Source: a virus
Reading direction: 5' to 3' (one strand)
Length of the DNA stretch: 48,818 nt
IMG/VR virus record: IMGVR_UViG_3300006735_000055
Span: 1 to 48,818 of that record
Below the pieces are notes generated by a model. It saw nothing but the letters and a program-made list of their open reading frames with translations. It searched no databases and was not told the DNA's origin. A program made the position numbers and the translations under genes. This document shows positions 6,862 through 11,683 of this stretch, one piece after another (the stretch's first letter is position 1; every line of letters begins with the position of its first letter).

Positions 6862-7059
6862 ATGATAGGTAAAGGAAAGGAAGGAAGTATTATTCAGAAA
6901 GGGGACTTAGTTCTTCGTGGTGGTGTTATGTTTATCGTATTGGATATAGGTGACTATGAGCATCACGGTTATTGTCAGGTATCGCCAGCAAATGATTTGA
7001 ATACTCATATATGGATACTATCCCGCCTGTTGATGCCCCTTGGCTTCATCTGGGGCTGA
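6862..7059 (+). CDS. GDLV-family protein at array edge
   Basis: 65 residues; IIQKGDLVLRGGVMFIVLDIG places it in the family. GTAAGAG before the ATG is a modest binding site. The last dozen codons run into a stem-loop (7043-7062) that starts the long non-coding block. The C-terminus (LLMPLGFIWG) may therefore be a newer extension read into structured DNA. Confidence 0.55.
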   Translation: MIGKGKEGSIIQKGDLVLRGGVMFIVLDIGDYEHHGYCQVSPANDLNTHIWILSRLLMPLGFIWG

Positions 7060-7078
7060 AGCGTAGCGGATGCCCCTT
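7032..7078 (+). repeat. 10-bp direct repeat around a stem-loop
   Basis: GATGCCCCTT occurs at 7032-7041 and 7069-7078. Between the copies, GCTTCA (7043-7048) and TGAAGC (7057-7062) form a stem that includes the stop codon of the preceding gene. Confidence 0.5.
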
Positions 7079-7287
7079 ACCCCTGTTACGTGTATGTGAA
7101 TTATAGTTCTTATTTTATGAAAAAAATAATCCTCTTCGGATGTGGTGTCCGTGCCTGTATCCCCCCATACAGCGTTCTGTTTCCCTTCTACCCAGATACC
7201 CCCGTACCCCGACCCGAGTATGCCTTTCAAGCCCGTAAACGTGCATAGACGCGCTTTGAGTGATGCGGGAGTGTGTTGACGCGTCTG

Positions 7288-7371
7288 CGTCCATAGGATG
7301 CAATGTGGACGTGTTGTGGGCCTGTTCTGTGGGTGCTGGAGTGCGCTTGTAGTGCTTGTAGCAAGCCCACA
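7288..7371 (+). ncRNA. candidate structured RNA segment
   Basis: Two neighbouring stems: CGTCCA (7288-7293)/TGGACG (7306-7311) and TGTGGGC (7315-7321)/GCCCACA (7365-7371). The loop of the second holds the short tandem GCTTGTAG repeat. No covariation can be tested here, so this is only a fold-based suggestion. Confidence 0.25.
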
Positions 7372-7495
7372 TTTCCCCCGTATATCCGAGGTTATAGGCG
7401 AAACATAGCGTAACACGTAACGTAACATCATATTCCGTAACACCCGATCTTCAAATAATCCTTTTAGAACCTACACTATTTAGGATTTACCTTAC

Positions 7496-7525
7496 TTGAC
7501 GTAAGTAGTTCAAACCGACGATAAT
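7496..7525 (+). promoter_or_regulatory. weak sigma70-like promoter candidate
   Basis: TTGACG 7496-7501, 18-bp spacer, GATAAT 7520-7525, inside the non-coding block. No gene follows; if active it would make a non-coding transcript. Confidence 0.25.
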
Positions 7526-7763
7526 GCAACTTCAACCTACCTTTTTTGCTCTTGACGTGTATTCCTTGAAAGTGTGTGTTTTCGTTCATACACCCCTTGA
7601 ACTGCCGATTGTCGAGGTTCAACTTGGATTATTCGTACATGCATATACGTGAAAAACACCCAAAAACCCCTAAAATGCCCTAAAATCGGGGGATCGCGAT
7701 AAGCCCCGTATCATCGAGGGTTCTACAATGCCCGTGGTTCGGGCGTTATCGACGGATCCAATT

Positions 7764-7780
7764 ACTTTACATAATTATAT
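7764..7780 (+). repeat. 17-bp repeat, copy 1
   Basis: ACTTTACATAATTATAT, identical to copies at 7803 and 7954. The first 11 bases also occur upstream of the MoxR gene at 550-560. Confidence 0.8.
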
Positions 7781-7802
7781 TGAGGGCCTCTTCTGAAAAA
7801 AT

Positions 7803-7819
7803 ACTTTACATAATTATAT
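7803..7819 (+). repeat. 17-bp repeat, copy 2
   Basis: ACTTTACATAATTATAT preceded by TCTGAAAAAAT. It shares this A-rich lead with copy 3. Confidence 0.8.
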
Positions 7820-7953
7820 CGAGCGCGTAACATTCGGTTCCCACAGTCCCCACCAATTCGAGCGTATCCTTACGGGGCATGTAGTACTAACCCCTTGATT
7901 TCATTACGTTTTTTCATTTGCCTTGTTACGCGCATGTTACGATTTCAGAAAAA

Positions 7954-7970
7954 ACTTTACATAATTATAT
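7954..7970 (+). repeat. 17-bp repeat, copy 3
   Basis: ACTTTACATAATTATAT preceded by TCAGAAAAA, as in copy 2. Confidence 0.8.
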
Positions 7971-8127
7971 AACACGTTCCGCGCGTCATCCAACCAAAGC
8001 CCCCGTTATACCGGCACTATCAACGACTACATGCATACGTACGGCTCCTTCGGAGTCATGCGCGTGTTAGCGTACGCTTAGGGAGGGTATAGTATTTCAG
8101 CCCCGGAATACCGAGGTTCTTTATTTT

Positions 8128-8144
8128 CGGTCATTTTTTGTCCG
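8128..8144 (+). terminator. cassette hairpin/terminator
   Basis: CGGTCA (8128-8133) / TGTCCG (8139-8144) with one mismatch and a T loop; a GAAAAGAAAC spacer and TTTTTATTT follow. It closes the non-coding block. Confidence 0.5.
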
Positions 8145-8163
8145 GAAAAGAAACAGTTTTTAT

Positions 8164-8192
8164 TTGACAAGTTAGTTAGGGTATGATACATT
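8164..8192 (+). promoter_or_regulatory. cassette promoter P7
   Basis: TTGACA 8164-8169, 17-bp spacer, TGATACATT with TACATT at 8187-8192. The spacer differs from both main classes. It drives the gene at 8243. Confidence 0.75.
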
Positions 8193-8242
8193 ATAGGTAA
8201 GAAAGGAAATTACTCTTTTCAATCAAGCCTTGGAGGGCTTAC

Positions 8243-8536
8243 ATGGTTTCTTATACTTCAATCCAAACTACCGATACCAATGGCCAAACCGTTATTTGTT
8301 CTAACCTTCAATCAGCCCGTGCTTATCGTTCCGGTCGGGTTCCAATGAAGAACTTGCAACCAGTTGAAACAAGAGTGAACGTTAACGCTTTCGTATCTCC
8401 ATCGGGTCAATACTATGTTCAACACGGCAACCAACGCATGGACGTTGCTAACGCTCAAACCGCACGGCACTATGCCAAGAACGGTGTGGCTATTTCGGTT
8501 ATGCTTGCCGCCTCTCTTGAAGGTTTGAGAGGATAG
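8243..8536 (+). CDS. small protein with internal duplication
   Basis: 97 residues with TTGGAGGG before the ATG. It appears to consist of two similar halves: NGQTVICSNLQSARAYRSGRV (about 13-33) and SGQYYVQ ... NAQTARHYAKNGV (about 54-81). The repeated N-x-Q-[ST]-A-R-x-Y suggests a duplicated short strand-helix unit. Single-gene cassette. No known function or family recognised. Confidence 0.7.
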   Translation: MVSYTSIQTTDTNGQTVICSNLQSARAYRSGRVPMKNLQPVETRVNVNAFVSPSGQYYVQHGNQRMDVANAQTARHYAKNGVAISVMLAASLEGLRG

Positions 8537-8557
8537 GAAAATAAATAAACTTTTTTC

Positions 8558-8585
8558 TTGACAAACTCTTTCAACGTGATACATT
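8558..8585 (+). promoter_or_regulatory. cassette promoter P8 (class A)
   Basis: TTGACA 8558-8563, 16-bp spacer AACTCTTTCAACGTGA (identical in P9), TACATT 8580-8585, then TATAACC. Confidence 0.8.
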
Positions 8586-8616
8586 ATAGTATAACCTCAA
8601 ACAAGGATAGTATCCA

Positions 8617-8799
8617 ATGACTTTTGATGAAGCACTTTTCAAACTCAAACAAACTCAAGATCTCTCTACAAACATGTTAGAACCTCTTGGAATTCCCTTC
8701 GATCACTTCTTAAGATACTGTAGTTTGACCTCGCACCAATCACGGCTTGCCATTGCTCGTCTTATCCAAAAACTCGAGAACAAAAGAAACCGGTCATAA
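8617..8799 (+). CDS. hypothetical small helical protein
   Basis: 60 residues, apparently all helix (DEALFKLKQTQ; SRLAIARLIQKLENKRN). AAGGAT lies upstream. Single-gene cassette between P8 and a hairpin-P9 unit. The size and composition would suit a small regulator or inhibitor, but nothing specific is recognised. Confidence 0.65.
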   Translation: MTFDEALFKLKQTQDLSTNMLEPLGIPFDHFLRYCSLTSHQSRLAIARLIQKLENKRNRS

Positions 8800-8806
8800 T
8801 TTGTCC
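8792..8806 (+). terminator. cassette hairpin/terminator
   Basis: GGTCA (8792-8796) / TGTCC (8802-8806) with one T-T mismatch, then ATCTTTTAATTT. It overlaps the stop of the 8617 gene, as at 4336. Confidence 0.5.
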
Positions 8807-8816
8807 ATCTTTTAAT

Positions 8817-8844
8817 TTGACAAACTCTTTCAACGTGATACATT
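8817..8844 (+). promoter_or_regulatory. cassette promoter P9 (class A)
   Basis: TTGACA 8817-8822, the spacer identical to P8, TACATT 8839-8844, then TATAACC. It drives the SLYSY copy at 8876 and the micro-genes behind it. Confidence 0.8.
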
Positions 8845-8875
8845 ATATATATAACCAATAACAAAGGAGCCAATC

Positions 8876-9154
8876 ATGGCTATCTCAACTAACTCAGATG
8901 TAATCTACTCTTTCCTTTCTGGTCGCGATGCTCGTGGCTTAAACCTCTTCGCTAGAGGCAATTCGCTTTATTCTTACAATCTCAAGATAGCCGAATGGAC
9001 TACCAATGGTGTGCTTGTCTATGACTTCACAGCAACCGGCAACGCTTTCATGTCAATGACAACCTCCCAGCACGTCGGACTTATCAAGCGAGAAGTCAAG
9101 CCTTCAAGTATTATGCTTGTTGAAGCCGCCCGTCACGCTGGTCTTATTCAATGA
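8876..9154 (+). CDS. SLYSY-family small protein, copy 2
   Basis: 92 residues with AAAGGAG upstream. NSLYSYNLKIAEWTTNG, VYDFTATG and MTTSQHVGLIKR match the motif order of the protein at 3859. The codon choice and cassette structure are like those of its paralogue. Role unknown. Confidence 0.75.
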   Translation: MAISTNSDVIYSFLSGRDARGLNLFARGNSLYSYNLKIAEWTTNGVLVYDFTATGNAFMSMTTSQHVGLIKREVKPSSIMLVEAARHAGLIQ

Positions 9155-9177
9155 AACCCATAAACATCGGAGATCCC

Positions 9178-9249
9178 ATGTTATTAATTACTATTTATCT
9201 TTCCTTCCTTTTTTCAATGTATGCTATCGCCGGAGTTCTTTCATGCTAA
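9178..9249 (+). CDS. possible membrane micro-peptide
   Basis: 23 residues from ATG 9178 with CGGAGA upstream; an in-frame ATG at 9151 would add nine residues. LLITIYLSFLFSMYAIAGVL is one continuous hydrophobic segment long enough to span a membrane. The stop overlaps the next micro-gene. Confidence 0.4.
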   Translation: MLLITIYLSFLFSMYAIAGVLSC

Positions 9250-9362
9250 TCACCCCTTTCGATGTTGTTATTGTTATGTTTCTTTCAACCCTCGCTGGCA
9301 TCCTAATGTGTGAAGCGTACCACCTCATGGAGATATACGACGATGAACAAGTTTCAAAATAA
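9243..9362 (+). CDS. small single-pass membrane protein
   Basis: 39 residues from ATG 9243 (GGAG at 9231-9234). The hydrophobic segment DVVIVMFLSTLAGILM (about 7-22) is followed by an acidic tail. It overlaps both neighbours. The longer in-frame reading from 9117 lies within the SLYSY gene and lacks its own site. Confidence 0.5.
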   Translation: MLITPFDVVIVMFLSTLAGILMCEAYHLMEIYDDEQVSK

Positions 9363-9444
9363 TCCGTGGTACTCAGTTATAGATGGCAAACTTTATTTTG
9401 TTTGTCGTGGTGGAAAGCACATCTATCTGAGACCATATAAATAA
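9343..9444 (+). CDS. micro-protein of 33 residues
   Basis: Starts at ATG 9343 with GGAG at 9330-9333, ends TAA just before a hairpin. Aromatic and basic (WYSVIDGKLYFVCRGGKHIY), like a single beta-hairpin. Overlapped by the previous gene; third of three overlapping micro-genes. Confidence 0.4.
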   Translation: MNKFQNNPWYSVIDGKLYFVCRGGKHIYLRPYK

Positions 9445-9445
9445 C

Positions 9446-9460
9446 GGACATAAAATGTCC
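9446..9460 (+). terminator. cassette hairpin
   Basis: GGACAT (9446-9451) / ATGTCC (9455-9460), a perfect short stem. AAAAAACTTTCCC follows, then the next promoter. Confidence 0.5.
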
Positions 9461-9480
9461 AAAAAACTTTCCCTTATTTC

Positions 9481-9509
9481 TTGACAACCCTGTCCCAGCA
9501 TGATACATT
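9481..9509 (+). promoter_or_regulatory. cassette promoter P10
   Basis: TTGACA 9481-9486, 17-bp spacer ending CAGCATGA, TACATT 9504-9509. Last promoter of the repeated type. It drives the gene at 9558. Confidence 0.8.
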
Positions 9510-9557
9510 ATATATACAAGGAAGGCAATTCAGCCCCCTTTCAATTTCGGAGTCTCT

Positions 9558-10124
9558 ATGACTAAATCAAATCTTTCTCTCTCTTCTCAATCTGTTCTCA
9601 CCGCTTCCGGTTCTCGCTTCCCTAAGATGAACACTATCGCCTTTCACCCGTCCGTTGGATTTGGTGAGGTTGTTGGCCGTGTTGGTGAGCGTGTCCGTAT
9701 CCAATTCGATGAGGCTGAATTGACTGATGAGCGTAAGGCTTTGATGGCACGCGTGGCTGACGCTTCCGCTAACAGTGCGGAGATTGAAATCGCTGGCCTC
9801 GAGGCTCGCAAGGCTGATATGACTGACGCGTTCTATGAAGCGGGTGCGATTGTAAACCAATTGACTGAGTCTATCATCTCGAGAGTACGGGAGTCAAATG
9901 AAATGCTTGTTGGTATCGATGGTGCCGAGGCTTCCGGCTGGGAGTTCGATGAGTATGCAACTGTATCAATCAAGACTAAGGCTGCCCGTGCGAAGGCCCC
10001 GGCCCCTCGGCTTCCTACGGCCCCCGCTGTTGCCCAAGGTCTCGAGGATGCAGGCCGACCTGACTGGTTGGTTGCTGAGTTGAACGAAACCTTCGGTGAC
10101 ACTTGGACACCGAATGCCAAATAA
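9558..10124 (+). CDS. hypothetical protein
   Basis: 188 residues preceded by CGGAG. After a serine-rich start, GFGEVVGRVGERVRIQFDEAE (from about residue 35) resembles a short barrel strand set. It is followed by a long alanine- and glutamate-rich helix (about 55-115) and an alanine/proline-rich linker. The codons are more GC-rich than in neighbours, consistent with high expression or separate origin. No known family recognised. It is the largest product of the second cassette block. Confidence 0.7.
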   Translation: MTKSNLSLSSQSVLTASGSRFPKMNTIAFHPSVGFGEVVGRVGERVRIQFDEAELTDERKALMARVADASANSAEIEIAGLEARKADMTDAFYEAGAIVNQLTESIISRVRESNEMLVGIDGAEASGWEFDEYATVSIKTKAARAKAPAPRLPTAPAVAQGLEDAGRPDWLVAELNETFGDTWTPNAK

Positions 10125-10128
10125 TGTC

Positions 10129-10145
10129 CGGTCATTTTTTGACCG
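10129..10145 (+). terminator. cassette terminator
   Basis: A perfect stem CGGTCA (10129-10134) / TGACCG (10140-10145), T loop, then AAAACTTTTGTCTTG. It closes the cassette region. Confidence 0.6.
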
Positions 10146-10422
10146 AAAACTTTTGTCTTGTGTTTCGCGTAACATGTTTTGTTACGGTGTGCCCCCTCCC
10201 CCCCTACTGGTGGAGGGTCTAGACGAAGGGTCGAAATAAGTACTTACGTTACGGGTTTCGGCTGGGAGCGCAGCGAGGTACATTCATACGCTCGGCCAAA
10301 TTTCCGAGATTTCACTTTTTCCCTCAATTAGATCTTCATTTGACTATTTATGATGAGAAAAAATTACCAAAAAAAAATTTTGAGATATAAAACTGCTATA
10401 AAATTTCATGGAGAAACAAAAA
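10146..10422. other. second structured intergenic gap
   Basis: About 280 bases without a gene. It contains an inverted repeat CGTAACA (10168-10174)/TGTTACG (10180-10186), a stem CCCTCC (10194-10199)/GGAGGG (10212-10217), a further GTTACG at 10248, and CTCGG (10291-10295)/CCGAG (10304-10308) followed by a T-rich stretch. The GTTACG motif and structure link it to the block at 7060-8242. AT-rich sequence with TATAAA at 10386 and 10397 leads into the next gene. Confidence 0.55.
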
Positions 10423-10746
10423 ATGAAAATAAGTAAAGAAGAATTAGTAAAAATTATAAAAGAAGAGGTTGGCTTACTTGAGGGTGAGCACGATGATCCA
10501 ATGGACCCGAACACCCCTTTGAAGATGACCAAAGCATTGGAGATGTTCATCGAGAACGTCCTTATGCTTGCAGAGAAAGAATTGGGCATCGATATGGACG
10601 ATAAAGAGTCAGATCATCTTTATTCGCTTCTATTGACCCAAATGGATTCCGGAACAGAGTTGGCGGCAATGGTTGCAATGTCTTTAATAAAATTATGGAA
10701 AGATGGAAACCGGGGGAAACACTCAGATCCATTGAAGTACCAATAG
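10423..10746 (+). CDS. tagged protein, candidate internal virion protein
   Basis: 107 residues from ATG 10423, chosen over ATG 10408 because GGAG (10410-10413) is spaced for it. The N-terminus MKISKEELVKIIKEE is the tag shared with the products of 11420 and 18405 and, more loosely, 10758 and 11673. It ends in I-K-E, the kind of site cut by T4-type prohead proteases. The remainder is helical and acidic. No enzymatic motif. Candidate prohead core or packaged protein; the role is inferred from the tag only. Confidence 0.7.
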   Translation: MKISKEELVKIIKEEVGLLEGEHDDPMDPNTPLKMTKALEMFIENVLMLAEKELGIDMDDKESDHLYSLLLTQMDSGTELAAMVAMSLIKLWKDGNRGKHSDPLKYQ

Positions 10747-10757
10747 GAATAAAAAAA

Positions 10758-11228
10758 ATGAAAAAACTTACAAAAGAATTATTGAATGAAATAATCAATG
10801 ACGTTATAAGTGATACCCTTATAGAAGAAGGCCGGGCACAGTTTTCGAAAGTGAAGCCATGGCAATCGGGTATAGTGTATTTTGATAAGAGCGCTAATGC
10901 AGAACCACTAAAGCCCAGAATGGTGCGAATAAAGGCTTCCGTTGATGTGCAGGGCACATTGTCGCTCAAAAAGAATTACCAACAAAATACGGTGCAATTA
11001 GAGATTGTTACAGATGTGATTGATAATGATGGTAAACATATAAAGAAGCCTATATATGTAAAGGTGCCCGGTAAAGCAATTATACCAGATGATGAAGGAA
11101 GGTTCATCGATATTGAGGGATGGCGCCTAAGTAAATTAGGGCTAACTGATAAGTATGGAAACCTATTAGATTCCAGAGGTAATATTCTGGCCTCAAAGAA
11201 ACAACAAAATAAATTCTCAGGAGCATAG
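10758..11228 (+). CDS. tagged protein, function unknown
   Basis: 156 residues from ATG 10758 (AGGAAT upstream). A longer reading from 10695 lies in the previous gene. N-terminus MKKLTKELLNEIINDV ... LIEEG is a variant of the tag with an I/L-x-E site near residues 21-24. The body is strand-rich with many lysines (VRIKASVDVQGTLSLKK; PIYVKVPGKAIIPDDEG). No known family recognised. Confidence 0.65.
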   Translation: MKKLTKELLNEIINDVISDTLIEEGRAQFSKVKPWQSGIVYFDKSANAEPLKPRMVRIKASVDVQGTLSLKKNYQQNTVQLEIVTDVIDNDGKHIKKPIYVKVPGKAIIPDDEGRFIDIEGWRLSKLGLTDKYGNLLDSRGNILASKKQQNKFSGA

Positions 11229-11231
11229 ACA

Positions 11232-11375
11232 ATGGCCGCTAAACAACCACATGTAAAAAAGAAAACTCGTCAAGGACGAGGAAAGAAAACTAAATACGGA
11301 CGGAAAGGTGGAGGCCCGGAAGGGTCGACAAAGTCGAAAGGCTACAAGAAGCCTCGTCGCGGACAAGGTAAATAA
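11232..11375 (+). CDS. small highly basic protein
   Basis: 47 residues, about a third Lys or Arg, with many glycines (KKTRQGRGKKTKYGRKGGG; KPRRGQGK). Preceded by AGGAG at 11219-11223 inside the end of the upstream gene. The composition suggests nucleic-acid binding, for example DNA condensation inside the head or ribosome-associated RNA binding. I recall similar short basic proteins in marine T4-like phages, but no defined function. Confidence 0.65.
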   Translation: MAAKQPHVKKKTRQGRGKKTKYGRKGGGPEGSTKSKGYKKPRRGQGK

Positions 11376-11419
11376 AATGACTTCTGGTCTTTTCGTATTA
11401 TTGTTCAAGGATATCAACA

Positions 11420-11683
11420 ATGAAAATAACAAAAAAAATATTATTAGAAATGATAAAAGAGGAACTCGGAGATCTCACTCCCGAGATGGAACTGTCTCCG
11501 GACGTTGAGCGCGTCAAAGACGCGATGTCCAATCGCATTGATAATAAGGAGGAGTTCACTCAATTGCTGACTTTAGTTCTAAAGATGGCGGATGATGTTA
11601 CTGGCGCCGAGGAGATTCTCCGTCAAGCCCTAAAGCAACTCCCCGAGTTTATTGCGCAAATGGACGATCAAAATGAAACTTGA
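11420..11683 (+). CDS. tagged protein, candidate internal virion protein
   Basis: 87 residues, AAGGAT upstream. N-terminus MKITKKILLEMIKEE is the shared tag, ending I-K-E|E. The rest is helical (EEFTQLLTLVLKMADDV ... EILRQALKQLPEFI), broadly like the body of the 10423 protein, so the two may be paralogues. It overlaps the next gene by 11 bases. Confidence 0.7.
   Translation: MKITKKILLEMIKEELGDLTPEMELSPDVERVKDAMSNRIDNKEEFTQLLTLVLKMADDVTGAEEILRQALKQLPEFIAQMDDQNET

Larger units (their letters stand above)
7060..8242. other. structured non-coding region
   Basis: About 1.2 kb with no gene I would defend. Compared with its surroundings it is less AT-rich and full of stops on the + strand. It holds stem-loops (7288-7311 and 7315-7371), eight CGTAAC/GTTACG hexamers (7085-7941), three copies of a 17-bp sequence (7764, 7803, 7954), a perfect palindrome AGCGTACGCT near 8071, and at the end a hairpin and promoter for the next cassette. 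Candidate explanations are a replication origin, a binding array for a phage protein, or one or more structured RNAs. The sequence alone cannot choose among them. Confidence 0.6.

Noticed and set aside
7018-7443. 141-residue minus-strand open frame over the structured block, plus an 85-residue one within it
   Set aside because: No binding site or promoter, unusual composition, overlaps stem-loops; better explained as chance openness in less AT-rich non-coding DNA.
11308-11508. 66-residue + frame between the basic protein and the next tagged gene
   Set aside because: Overlaps the well-supported small basic gene and the tagged gene at 11420 in another frame; low-complexity, no binding site.
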